Translations under genes and position numbers: made by a program
In this document: in pieces, positions 7,800-15,321 of the stretch
Position numbering within the stretch: position 1 is the stretch's first letter
Layout: every line of letters begins with the position of its first letter
Source of the DNA: an uncultured Planctomycetaceae bacterium
GTDB lineage: Bacteria; Planctomycetota; Planctomycetia; Pirellulales; Pirellulaceae
DNA length: 26,760 nucleotides
Assembly (NCBI GenBank): GCA_903927685.1
Contig: CAIYOB010000330.1
Coordinates: forward strand, 1-26,760
Direction of reading: 5' to 3'
Notes under the pieces: generated by a model
What the model saw: only the letters and a program-made list of their open reading frames with translations
Told to the model about the DNA's origin: nothing
Databases searched by the model: none

Positions 7800-9464
7800 T
7801 CAAGCCGGCTTCTTCTCCACCTTGGCGGCCGGCGCAGCGCGGTGCGATTTGTCCCGCATGTGCCGGGCCCGTTCCAGCAAGCGGCGGTCCGCCGCGCTCA
7901 GGACCCGCGGTTCCAGCCCCTCGACAACCTGCCCAAAACGGGCCTCCGCTTCCGGCCAGAGCCCCTGCTCGGCCAGATCCATGCCGTCCAGATAAGCCTG
8001 CTCCAGGTCGGTCAGCGTGCGGACTTTGTGGCTCAGGTCCTGCCGCAGATCGTGGCACTGCAGGTCGGCCTGTAGCCGTTCGATCTCGGCGGCCCGCGCA
8101 TCGTTGGGGAAGCGTCTTAGGAACTCGCCGATGTCCCGCCAGCGGCGGTCGCGCTGGTCGGACTGTCCGGCCGACTCCTGGATCCGGCGGTAGAGTTTGT
8201 CGGCGGACGGCGGCTGGGCCAGGAAGACCACCGCGCCGACGATGGCCAGCAGGGCGACGGCCAGCAACGCGATGCTCCACCGTTCGTGACGCGGCGCGTC
8301 CACGTCGGCCTCGGTGGCCAGGGCGCTCCGCCATTCCCGTTCGGAGACGGGAGTGAAGTGTGTCCGTGGGGTCGCCTCTTGGTCGGCGACGGCCTCGGGT
8401 TCCACGCTGTAATCGATGGTCTCGCCTAGATCCGGGACGGGCGGATTCGCGGAGACGGCGGTCGGCAGTGCGAGCGCGCCGTCCGAGTTCGGGGCGTGGT
8501 GAGCTGTCACGCCGGGCGGCGGCGAGGAGTGCCGCGGGTGACCGGCCGTCTCGAGGGGCGGCGGCTGATCGACGTCGCCGATGACCGTCGTCTCGCCGCT
8601 GGCCTCCGCCGGCTTGGCCCGCGGGCCGCCGGACTCGTCGCGTCCGGCCAGCGCGTGGGTCATGGCCTGCAGGAGATTGGACAGCAGTTGCGGCGTTGCG
8701 ATCCGCTGGTCGGCGTCTTTCCGCAGCAGTTGCGAGATCAGATCGTCCAGGTCTGGCGGGGTCTGGGGCGCGGCCAGCCGCACCGGCCGGGGGGCCTCGA
8801 ATCGCACCCGATCCATCACCGCCGTGATCGTGGCTCCGCTGAACGGCGGCTTGCCGGTCAGCAGGGCGTACAGGACACAGCCCAAGCTGTACAGGTCGCT
8901 GCGCGGCGTCGCGGGCTTGCCTTCGATCTGCTCCGGCGACATGTAATCGGGCGTCCCGACCATGCTGCCCTCCAGCGTCAAGTGGGAGCCGCCAAACAGC
9001 TTGGCGATGCCAAAGTCGGTCAGCTTGACCGTGCCGTCGGCCGCCAGCAACAGGTTGGCCGGCTTCAGATCGCGATGGATGACGCCGTGATCGTGCGCGT
9101 GCTTGAGCGCCGCACACACCTGGACGCCGATGTCGACCACTTCGCGCCACGAGAAGCGCCGGCCGGTCCGCAGTTCGCCGTCCAAGCTGGGCCCGTCGAC
9201 CAAGTCCATCACGAAATAGTGAATGTCCTCCTCCTGGCCATAGCCCTGCAGCGTGACGATGTTCTTGTGCCGCAGCCGCTGCAGCGTGTCGACCTCGCCC
9301 TGAAACCGCTCGCGGAACCGCGCGTCCACCGCCAGCGATTCGGCCAAGACCTTGATCGCCGCGCGTTCGCCGGTCTCCTGATGGACGCCCACGTACACGG
9401 CCCCCATCCCGCCACGGCCCAGCAGGCGGTCGATGCGATACGGTCCCAGATGTTCGATTGGCAT
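7800..9464 (-). CDS. transmembrane Hanks-type serine/threonine protein kinase
   Basis: A 554-residue kinase. I chose the ATG at 9464, which follows GGGAG and starts right before the kinase fold; the frame stays open to 9599 without kinase homology. Kinase landmarks are the Gly loop LGRGGMGAVYVG (15-26), lysine K38 in AIKVL, HRDLKPANLLL (catalytic D132), DFG (150-152) and GTPDYMSPEQ in the activation segment. Residues about 270-390 form a Pro/Ala/Thr-rich linker, a likely phosphorylation region. A single transmembrane helix follows at about 397-416. The roughly 135-residue outer part is helical and charged; it has no PASTA or other sensor domain that I recognise and resembles TPR-type helices. 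The kinase faces the cytoplasm. The target is unknown. It is divergent from the hydroxypyruvate-isomerase-like gene. Confidence 0.93.
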   Translation of the reverse strand: MPIEHLGPYRIDRLLGRGGMGAVYVGVHQETGERAAIKVLAESLAVDARFRERFQGEVDTLQRLRHKNIVTLQGYGQEEDIHYFVMDLVDGPSLDGELRTGRRFSWREVVDIGVQVCAALKHAHDHGVIHRDLKPANLLLAADGTVKLTDFGIAKLFGGSHLTLEGSMVGTPDYMSPEQIEGKPATPRSDLYSLGCVLYALLTGKPPFSGATITAVMDRVRFEAPRPVRLAAPQTPPDLDDLISQLLRKDADQRIATPQLLSNLLQAMTHALAGRDESGGPRAKPAEASGETTVIGDVDQPPPLETAGHPRHSSPPPGVTAHHAPNSDGALALPTAVSANPPVPDLGETIDYSVEPEAVADQEATPRTHFTPVSEREWRSALATEADVDAPRHERWSIALLAVALLAIVGAVVFLAQPPSADKLYRRIQESAGQSDQRDRRWRDIGEFLRRFPNDARAAEIERLQADLQCHDLRQDLSHKVRTLTDLEQAYLDGMDLAEQGLWPEAEARFGQVVEGLEPRVLSAADRRLLERARHMRDKSHRAAPAAKVEKKPA

Positions 9465-9574
9465 GGTTTGCTGCTCCCGTCCCTTGCTTTCCGGCCACTG
9501 CCAGTGTACTGTAGCACGGCTTGGGAAGCCTCCGCCAGTAGTTCCCGTCGCTAGTTCCGGTCTGCGAGGAATCG

Positions 9575-10546
9575 ATGATGAGCCAGTTGCCAGAGCCAAG
9601 GTCCGTTTCCGTCAACCGCCGCCAGATGCTGCAAATCGCGTCCGGAGCCGCCGCAGGAGCGTGCGTCCTGGCCGCCGCGGGTCCGGCCCAGGCCGAAAAA
9701 ACGGCCGTCAAGGGCCGCATCAAACAGTCCCTCGTCCAATGGTGCTTTGCGGACTACTGGAACCTCGAACAACTGTGCGGGGTCGCCAACCAGCTGGGCT
9801 GCCTGAGCATCGAGTTGCTCGGGCCGGAACATTGGCCGACGCTGAAGAAACACGGCCTGACGTGCGCCATCAGCCCCAGTCACTTGTTCGTCCAAGGCAT
9901 GAACAACCCGCGCTACCAGGACGGCTGCATCGAACTGCTCAAGCAGCGGATCGACCAGTGCGCCGAGGCCGGCGTCAAGACGGTGATCACGTTCACCGGC
10001 TATGCCGAAGAGTCGGGCGAATGGAACCAGGGCGAGAACCCGGACTTGTCCAAGCTGCCCGCCGGCCGGCGGGTTATCGATCCCGACGAGGGCGCCAAGA
10101 ACTGTGTGGCGGGCTTCAAGCGGATTGTCGGTTATGCGGAGAAGAAGCAGATCAACCTGGCCATCGAGATCCTGAACACGCGGGCGACCGATCATCCGAT
10201 GAAGGGGCATCCCGGCTACCAAGGGGATCACGTCGATTACTGCCTGGACATCATCCGGCAGGTCGGCTCGCCCCGGTTGGGGCTGCTGTTTGACATCTAC
10301 CACGTGCAGATCATGGACGGCGACGTGATCCGCCGCATCCGCCAGTGCGGCGAGGCGATCAAGCACGTGCACACGGCCGGCAATCCGGGCCGCGGCGAAC
10401 TGGACGAGACGCAGGAAATCAACTTTCCGCCGATCATGAAAGCCCTGCTGGACATCGGCTATCAGGGCTTTGTGGGCGTCGAGTTCATCCCCACCCGCGA
10501 CCCGCTGGCCGGCCTGACACAGGCCATCCGCTTGTGCGACGTGTGA
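9575..10546 (+). CDS. Tat-exported hydroxypyruvate isomerase-like TIM-barrel protein
   Basis: A 323-residue protein of the xylose-isomerase-like TIM barrel superfamily, hydroxypyruvate isomerase (Hyi) type. Known Hyi enzymes interconvert hydroxypyruvate and tartronate semialdehyde. The N-terminus carries a twin-arginine signal (NRRQMLQ at 14-20, then a long Ala/Gly-rich hydrophobic stretch to about 40), so the folded enzyme is probably exported. Likely metal and catalytic residues are E198 (AIEIL), D240 and H243 (FDIYH), H266 (KHVHTAGNPGRGELD) and E303 (GVEFIPTRD). GAGGA ends 4 bases before the first ATG (9575) and 7 before the second (9578), so either may be used. It is divergent from the kinase. 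An exported copy may act on a different sugar or keto-acid than the cytoplasmic enzymes do. Confidence 0.82.
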   Translation: MMSQLPEPRSVSVNRRQMLQIASGAAAGACVLAAAGPAQAEKTAVKGRIKQSLVQWCFADYWNLEQLCGVANQLGCLSIELLGPEHWPTLKKHGLTCAISPSHLFVQGMNNPRYQDGCIELLKQRIDQCAEAGVKTVITFTGYAEESGEWNQGENPDLSKLPAGRRVIDPDEGAKNCVAGFKRIVGYAEKKQINLAIEILNTRATDHPMKGHPGYQGDHVDYCLDIIRQVGSPRLGLLFDIYHVQIMDGDVIRRIRQCGEAIKHVHTAGNPGRGELDETQEINFPPIMKALLDIGYQGFVGVEFIPTRDPLAGLTQAIRLCDV

Positions 10547-10582
10547 CGATTGGTTCCGGAGCGAACTCGGCCATCACTAGCG

Positions 10583-10638
10583 GGACGGATTGGCAATCCG
10601 TCGTTCGAGGGTTATTGAGACGGATTGCCAATCCGTCC
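10583..10638. repeat. nested palindromic repeat (REP-like element)
   Basis: Two copies of a 19-20 base unit lie in inverted orientation. The unit at 10584-10602 (GACGGATTGGCAATCCGTC) is the exact reverse complement of 10619-10637, with a 16-base spacer; an extra G/C pair at 10583/10638 extends the arms to 20. Each unit is itself a palindrome (GACGGATTG/CAATCCGTC around one central base), so either one large or two small hairpins can form. It lies between the isomerase-like gene and the methyltransferase gene. There is no T-run, so it is not a classic terminator. It looks like a dispersed REP/MITE-type repeat. Confidence 0.85.
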
Positions 10639-10691
10639 TACCGGCATTCGACTTTTCCCGGAAATTCGCCACAGAAGGGGCACTGGTTCTG

Positions 10692-11924
10692 ATGTTCCGC
10701 ACCCCGTCGGCGATGGCCGGCTATGGTTGGGCTTGGTGTCTCGTCGCCACGTTGCTGGCGGCGGATCCGGCCGGCCAGGAAGAACAGCATTGGGTCGACG
10801 CTCGGCAGCGGATGGTCCGCGACGAAGTGGCCGGAGCTGGCATCACCGACCAGCGGGTCTGCGCGGCGCTGCGCGACACCCCGCGGCATCTGTTTGTCCC
10901 CGCCGCACAGCAGCGGTACGCCTATTTCGACATGGCGCTGCCGATCGGCGACGGCCAGACGATCACGTCGCCCTATGTCGTCGCCAGCATGACCCAGGCC
11001 CTGGCTCCACAGCCGACCGACAAGGTCCTGGAAATCGGCACGGGCAGCGGTTACCAGGCCGCGGTGCTCAGCCACTTGGTGGCCGAGGTCTATTCGATCG
11101 AGATCGTCGAGTCGCTGGGACGTACCGCCGAACAGACCTTGCGGCGTTTGAAGTACGCGAACGTCCACACCCGCATCGGGGACGGGTATCAGGGCTGGCC
11201 GGAACACGCTCCGTTCGACAAGATCATCGTGACCTGCTCGCCGGAGCAGGTGCCCAAGCCGCTGGTCGAACAGCTCCGCGAAGGCGGGACGATCGTGATT
11301 CCGCTGGGCGAGCGCTACCAGCAGACGCTGTATCGGCTGCGCAAGGTGGCGGGCAAACTCGAATCCGAAACCTTGGAGCCGACGTTCTTTGTTCCGATGA
11401 CCGGGACGGCGGAAGAACGGCGCCAGCGCCGCGAGGATTCGGGACTGCCGAATCTGGTCAACGGCGGCTTTGAGGCGGTGGACGCGGCGGGCCAGCCGCT
11501 GGGCTGGTACTACGTCCGGCAGGCCGAGGTAGTGGCCGGACCCGAGGCCCCGGCCGGGGAGCGCTTCCTCCGGTTCCGGAACGAGACCGCGGGCCGCGGC
11601 GCCCAGGGCCTGCAGGCCCTGGGAATCGATGGCCGCCGGGTCCGCCAGCTGGACGTTTCCGTCCGCGTGCAGACTCGCGACGTGCGGCCCGGCCAAACGC
11701 CGCAAGAGGTGCCGCACCTGGGCTTGAACTTCTTTGACGAACAGCGGACTCCGCTCGGTACGGAGAACCTCGGGCCGTGGACTGGAACAACGGCTTGGGC
11801 GACGAAGCGCGCCCGAATCCGCGTGCCGTCCCGCTGCCGCGTGGCCGTGCTGGCGGTGGGCCTGTTCGGCGCCACGGGTGAACTGGGGATCGATCAACTC
11901 TCGCTGAAAGCGGCGGATGAATAA
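10692..11924 (+). CDS. pcm: exported protein-L-isoaspartate O-methyltransferase with extra C-terminal domain
   Basis: A 410-residue protein. The ATG at 10692 follows AGAAGGGG and gives an export-like N-terminus (residues about 8-24 hydrophobic, ending ATLLAADPA); the frame is open upstream to 10590 only through the palindromic repeat. Residues about 32-235 are a full PCMT domain: MVRDEVAGAGITDQRV, PRHLFVP, GDGQTITSPYVVASM and the SAM-binding LEIGTGSGYQAAVLS (113-127). PCMT methylates isoaspartyl residues in aged proteins and starts their repair. It is normally about 210 residues and cytoplasmic, or periplasmic in some Gram-negatives. Here residues about 253-410 add a beta-sandwich beginning NLVNGGFE, like carbohydrate-binding or galactose-binding-like domains. 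The stop overlaps the next start (ATGAATAA at 11917-11924), so translation is coupled to the metalloprotease gene. The PCMT identity is firm. Export and the role of the C-terminal domain are inferred. Confidence 0.88.
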   Translation: MFRTPSAMAGYGWAWCLVATLLAADPAGQEEQHWVDARQRMVRDEVAGAGITDQRVCAALRDTPRHLFVPAAQQRYAYFDMALPIGDGQTITSPYVVASMTQALAPQPTDKVLEIGTGSGYQAAVLSHLVAEVYSIEIVESLGRTAEQTLRRLKYANVHTRIGDGYQGWPEHAPFDKIIVTCSPEQVPKPLVEQLREGGTIVIPLGERYQQTLYRLRKVAGKLESETLEPTFFVPMTGTAEERRQRREDSGLPNLVNGGFEAVDAAGQPLGWYYVRQAEVVAGPEAPAGERFLRFRNETAGRGAQGLQALGIDGRRVRQLDVSVRVQTRDVRPGQTPQEVPHLGLNFFDEQRTPLGTENLGPWTGTTAWATKRARIRVPSRCRVAVLAVGLFGATGELGIDQLSLKAADE

Positions 11925-13296
11925 CAGTACGCGGCGGCGCCTTCGAGCCTTGGTGCAGGATGCCTGGCAGGCGACGCAGCTGGCGGCTCGCCTCGTTGCG
12001 CTGCTGGGATGCCTGTTGGCGGCCCTTCCCCGGAGTTCGGCAGCCGCGGAACAGGTGGTGGCGGATGACGGCCAGGGCGCGCGGATCGTGCTCCGCAACA
12101 CCCACTTCGTCCTGCACACGGACGTGGCGCGTCCGGCAGCCGAGGCGATGCTGGAACGCATGGAGGCGGCGCTGAAGGCGGCCGCGAAGTACTGGCAGCG
12201 GGAGCCCCGGAATCAGATCGTTTGTTACGTCGTCGCGGATCTGGAGCAATGGCCCGATTCGGCCCTGCCGCATCCGTTGGCGCGGATTTGGATCGGAGGT
12301 GTGGGCGGGGCGACGATCAGCGAGTACACGGGGGCCGGGCGGCAGACACGCGTCCGTGCGACCGTCTACGCGATTCCCCGTCCGGGCGTGGTCGAGCATG
12401 AAGTGATCCACGCCTACTGCTACCAGACGTTTGGCGAAGCGGGACCGGATTGGTACAAAGAGGGCATGGCCCAACTGGTGGCCCACGGCAGCGACGCGGG
12501 CGGCCAAACCGGCTGCCAGGCGGCGCTGGTCCGCCCGCTGGCCGGGGGCAAGTCCTGTTCGGTGCAGGAGGTCGTCCAGGCGGGCCGGTTCACGGTGCAA
12601 ATGCACGACTCGTGCGGAGTCATGCTGGCCCAACGGAGCGATCGGCAGCGGCACGTTCCCTTGAGCGATTGGAAAGCCGGCGATGCCGAACTGGTCCGCG
12701 CGGCCGAGCAGCACTACATCCGCAGTTGGGCCTTGTGCCACCTGCTGTTGCACAATCCCAACTACGCCGCCGGCTTCCGGGCCCTGGGCGTCAGCTATGT
12801 CACGCGGGGACGCGATTCCTTCGACAGCGCCTTTGCCCCGGTCGCCAAGGAAATGACGTTCGAGTACGCGTTCTTCCTCGCCCACCTGGATGTCGGTTAT
12901 CGCGTGGACCTGTGCCGCTGGGACTGGGAAAAGCGTTTTCTACCGCTGTCGGCAGGCCAAACACTGGGGGTCGGCGTCGAGGCGGCGCGCGGATACCAGG
13001 CGTCGGGGCTGACGGTCGTCGCGGGCCAGGGCTACCAGTATTCGACCGTTGGCGTCTGGGGAACTTCGGCTGCGGGGCCCACCACGAACGCCGACGGGGA
13101 CGGGCAGGGCGCGGGCCGGCTGGAGGCCGTCGTCATGCGCGACTATGGCCTGGACGCCCCCTTTGAACTCGGCGTTCAAGGCGCGTTCGTGGCGGCGACC
13201 AGCGGCAACCTGTTCATCCGCTGCCGCGACGCCTGGAACGGGTTGCACGACAACCACGGCTCGATCCACGTGCGCTTCCAGATGCCGATCCCGTAG
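11917..13296 (+). CDS. exported gluzincin-type metalloprotease with C-terminal PA-IL/LecA-like lectin domain
   Basis: A 459-residue protein with a Tat-independent signal-like N-terminus (about 22-43, ending SSAAAE). A zinc-protease motif HEVIH lies at 161-165 and WYKEG at 179-183 offers the third ligand E182, the gluzincin arrangement seen in DUF1570 and peptidase-MA-like families. Residues about 345-455 match the pattern of the galactose-binding lectin PA-IL (LecA): a VxAGxGYxYSxxGVWG strand, a D-rich Ca2+-type loop, then LFIRCRDAWNGLHDNHGSIHVRF at the end. Such lectin domains are common at the ends of planctomycete secreted proteins. The likely role is cleavage or processing of glycan-bearing or surface proteins, with the lectin as anchor. 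Its start overlaps the pcm stop by 8 bases. Its stop is 2 bp from the stop of the convergent aldolase gene. The substrate is unknown. Confidence 0.75.
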   Translation: MNNSTRRRLRALVQDAWQATQLAARLVALLGCLLAALPRSSAAAEQVVADDGQGARIVLRNTHFVLHTDVARPAAEAMLERMEAALKAAAKYWQREPRNQIVCYVVADLEQWPDSALPHPLARIWIGGVGGATISEYTGAGRQTRVRATVYAIPRPGVVEHEVIHAYCYQTFGEAGPDWYKEGMAQLVAHGSDAGGQTGCQAALVRPLAGGKSCSVQEVVQAGRFTVQMHDSCGVMLAQRSDRQRHVPLSDWKAGDAELVRAAEQHYIRSWALCHLLLHNPNYAAGFRALGVSYVTRGRDSFDSAFAPVAKEMTFEYAFFLAHLDVGYRVDLCRWDWEKRFLPLSAGQTLGVGVEAARGYQASGLTVVAGQGYQYSTVGVWGTSAAGPTTNADGDGQGAGRLEAVVMRDYGLDAPFELGVQGAFVAATSGNLFIRCRDAWNGLHDNHGSIHVRFQMPIP

Positions 13297-13298
13297 CG

Positions 13299-14069
13299 TC
13301 AGACCGGCCCAAAGTTCGCGGCCTGGGCGCGGAAATAGTCGCCCAGTCCCAGGACGTCGGCGCCCAGATTGAAGACCCGATAGCCTTCGCCCTCGAGCAC
13401 GCTTCGCGGTTCGAACAAGCCCGCCGACATGGCGAACTTGCCGTGGGCTTGCGCGGCCGCCGCGACCCGCCGCCGGGCCGCCACGACCTCTGGGTCGCGA
13501 ATCTGCCCGGCCCGGCCGATCAGGTGGCTGAAATCGCCGGGGCCGAACAGCAAGCCGTCGAAGCCGGGCACGGCTGCGATCTGCTCGACGTTCGCCAGCG
13601 CCTCGGGCGATTCGATCTGGAAGATCAGCACCCGTTCGGTGTTGCTGTGCTGCAGGTAATCGGCGACCGGAACCTGGCAGAATTTGCCGTCCATATTCCC
13701 GCCGTCCCAGGCGCGGCGTCCCAGTGGATGGAACCGGGTCATCTGCACGATCTGCCGCGCTTCGTCGGCCGTCGTCACGTGCGGCACCATCAAGCCCGTG
13801 GCATCGGCCTCCAGCGGTTTGACGTAGTCGCTGTAACTGCCCTTGGCCACGCGAACGATTGTGTCCATGTCGTACAGCTTGGCGGCCCGGATCTGGTGCT
13901 CGAGGTTGAGCCAATCGTTGGGCACATGCTCGTTGCACAGCCACACCGCGTCGACGCCGGACAAGCCGGCCAGTTCCACCACGCGGGGATCGCCCAGGTT
14001 CATCTTCAGGCACGTGGCCGACTGACCCGCGCGGATGCGTTTTAACAGCCTGCTGGATCGTGTGTTCAT
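13299..14069 (-). CDS. HpcH/HpaI-family (class II) aldolase
   Basis: A 256-residue protein of the HpcH/HpaI aldolase/citrate lyase family, the usual size. These enzymes cleave 2-keto-3-deoxy or 4-hydroxy-2-oxo acids to pyruvate (or a related keto acid) and an aldehyde, using a divalent metal. Expected landmarks are visible: NEH with general base H48, R73 (TIVRV), the metal ligands E153 (FQIES) and D179 (GPGDFS), and the glycine-rich end NLGADVLGLGDY. I chose the ATG at 14069, at the start of homology; an in-frame ATG at 14087 adds six residues. No clear Shine-Dalgarno is seen. It stands alone, converging with the metalloprotease gene. The natural substrate cannot be told from the sequence. 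Confidence 0.87.
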   Translation of the reverse strand: MNTRSSRLLKRIRAGQSATCLKMNLGDPRVVELAGLSGVDAVWLCNEHVPNDWLNLEHQIRAAKLYDMDTIVRVAKGSYSDYVKPLEADATGLMVPHVTTADEARQIVQMTRFHPLGRRAWDGGNMDGKFCQVPVADYLQHSNTERVLIFQIESPEALANVEQIAAVPGFDGLLFGPGDFSHLIGRAGQIRDPEVVAARRRVAAAAQAHGKFAMSAGLFEPRSVLEGEGYRVFNLGADVLGLGDYFRAQAANFGPV

Positions 14070-14184
14070 GGGAGCCCAGTCTAGCATCGACGAGATCCGG
14101 GAGGTAGACGGCGAGCGGAGGAGGCGAGCTGGGGAGCGGCGCGGATCGGGGGCCGTCCCGGGTGATGGCCGGCCTTGGCCCAAC

Positions 14185-14212
14185 TTGAGTTTGCCGCCGG
14201 GTCTGATATGAT
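14185..14212 (+). promoter_or_regulatory. candidate sigma70 promoter of the cbiMQO operon
   Basis: TTGAGT (14185-14190) and TATGAT (14207-14212) are separated by 16 bases, in an AT-richer patch of an otherwise GC-rich 202-bp gap. Transcription would start near 14219, about 53 nt before the cbiM start. I found no cobalamin riboswitch and no clear NikR-type palindrome in this short leader. Confidence 0.45.
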
Positions 14213-14271
14213 ATTCTGGCGTTGCGTAATACCTGAAAGTGACGCGTGCCGTCGCGAAAGGCTGGCTCGAC

Positions 14272-15321
14272 ATGCACATGGCAGACGCGTTGATTTCTCC
14301 CGCCGTGGGCGGAACGATGTGGCTGGCGTCGGCTGCGCTGGGCGTGCACTCGGCGCGGCGGCTGGAGGCGCAGGCCGATGACCGGCTGGTGCCTTTGATG
14401 GGTGTGAGCGGCGCGTTTGTCTTTGCTGCCCAGATGATCAACTTTGGGATTCCGGGTACGGGATCCAGTGGTCATCTGGGCGGGGGCCTGTTGCTGGCGG
14501 CGCTGCTGGGCCCGCGTGCGGCCTTCCTGGTGATGGCGTCGATCCTGACGCTCCAGGCGTTGTTGTTCTCCGACGGAGGACTGCTGGCCCTGGGCTGCAA
14601 CGTCTTCAACCTGGGCGCGCTGCCGTGCTTCGTGGCTTACCCCCTGCTGTTCCGGCCGCTGGCCGGCCGCGGCGATTCACCCGCGCGGCTGCTGGCCGCG
14701 GCGCTGGTCGCCGCGCTGGCTGGCGTGGAACTCGGTGCGACGGGCGTGGTCCTGCAGACCGCGTTTTCGGGGCGCACCGAGTTGCCCCTGGGTCCGTTCC
14801 TGCTGTTAATGCTGCCGATCCACTTGGCCATCGGGGTGGTCGAGGGGCTGGCGACGGCCTCGGTCCTGGCGTTCCTGGGCAAGGCGCGGCCGGAGGTCTT
14901 GCGGGCGGCGGAGCCGACGAGCGGGGACGCGCGGTCGATCCGGCGGCTGGCCTGGGGACTGCTTAGCGCCGCCTTGCTGTTGGCCGGCATCGTCTCCTGG
15001 TTCGCCTCGTCGAATCCCGACGGGCTGGAGTGGTCGATCGCCCGAGCGGCGGGCACGGCCGAGTTATCCGGTTCGGGGCCGGTGCACACGGGGATGGCGG
15101 GGATTCAAGCGCGGACCGCGCTGCTGCCCGACTACGACTTGCCGGCGGGCGGGGATGCGGCCCACGCCCCACCGGCGGGCGACGAGGCGGCTGCGGGTTG
15201 GGCCCGAGTGGACCCGGGCGCGTCGCTGGCCGGCGTCGTCGGCAGCCTCCTGGTCCTGGTGCTGGCGGGGGCCATCGGCTACCTGTCAGGCCGGCGGAAC
15301 ATGCCGCGAGCAGAACCATGA
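14272..15321 (+). CDS. cbiM: CbiM-type cobalt/nickel ECF transporter substrate-binding subunit fused to a PDGLE domain
   Basis: A 349-residue membrane protein, the substrate-specific (S) component of an energy-coupling-factor transporter for Co2+ or Ni2+. The ATG at 14272, preceded by GAAAGG, gives the N-terminus MHMADALISP. In the NikM/CbiM family the first residues, including His2, coordinate the metal, so this start is strongly preferred over the upstream ATG frame from 14239. A second likely ligand is H68 in GTGSSGHLGG, matching His67 of NikM. Residues 1-215 form the usual multi-helix body. PDGLEW at 249-254, flanked by hydrophobic segments, is the PDGLE domain found as a small partner subunit (NikN/CbiN role) and here fused. 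The stop overlaps the cbiQ start (ATGA). The choice between Co and Ni is open. Confidence 0.9.
   Translation: MHMADALISPAVGGTMWLASAALGVHSARRLEAQADDRLVPLMGVSGAFVFAAQMINFGIPGTGSSGHLGGGLLLAALLGPRAAFLVMASILTLQALLFSDGGLLALGCNVFNLGALPCFVAYPLLFRPLAGRGDSPARLLAAALVAALAGVELGATGVVLQTAFSGRTELPLGPFLLLMLPIHLAIGVVEGLATASVLAFLGKARPEVLRAAEPTSGDARSIRRLAWGLLSAALLLAGIVSWFASSNPDGLEWSIARAAGTAELSGSGPVHTGMAGIQARTALLPDYDLPAGGDAAHAPPAGDEAAAGWARVDPGASLAGVVGSLLVLVLAGAIGYLSGRRNMPRAEP

Noticed and set aside
9465..9574. Divergent promoters between the kinase and the isomerase-like gene
   Set aside because: TTGCTT-N17-TACTGT (9484-9512) on the plus strand and a TACAGT on the minus strand match the consensus at too few positions to call.
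10590..10691. N-terminal extension of the isoaspartate methyltransferase
   Set aside because: The extra 34 residues are encoded mostly by the palindromic repeat, while the ATG at 10692 has a ribosome site and an export-like N-terminus.
14070..14271. Cobalamin riboswitch upstream of cbiM
   Set aside because: The gap is only 202 bp and I could not find the conserved B12-box-like core or its usual stems.
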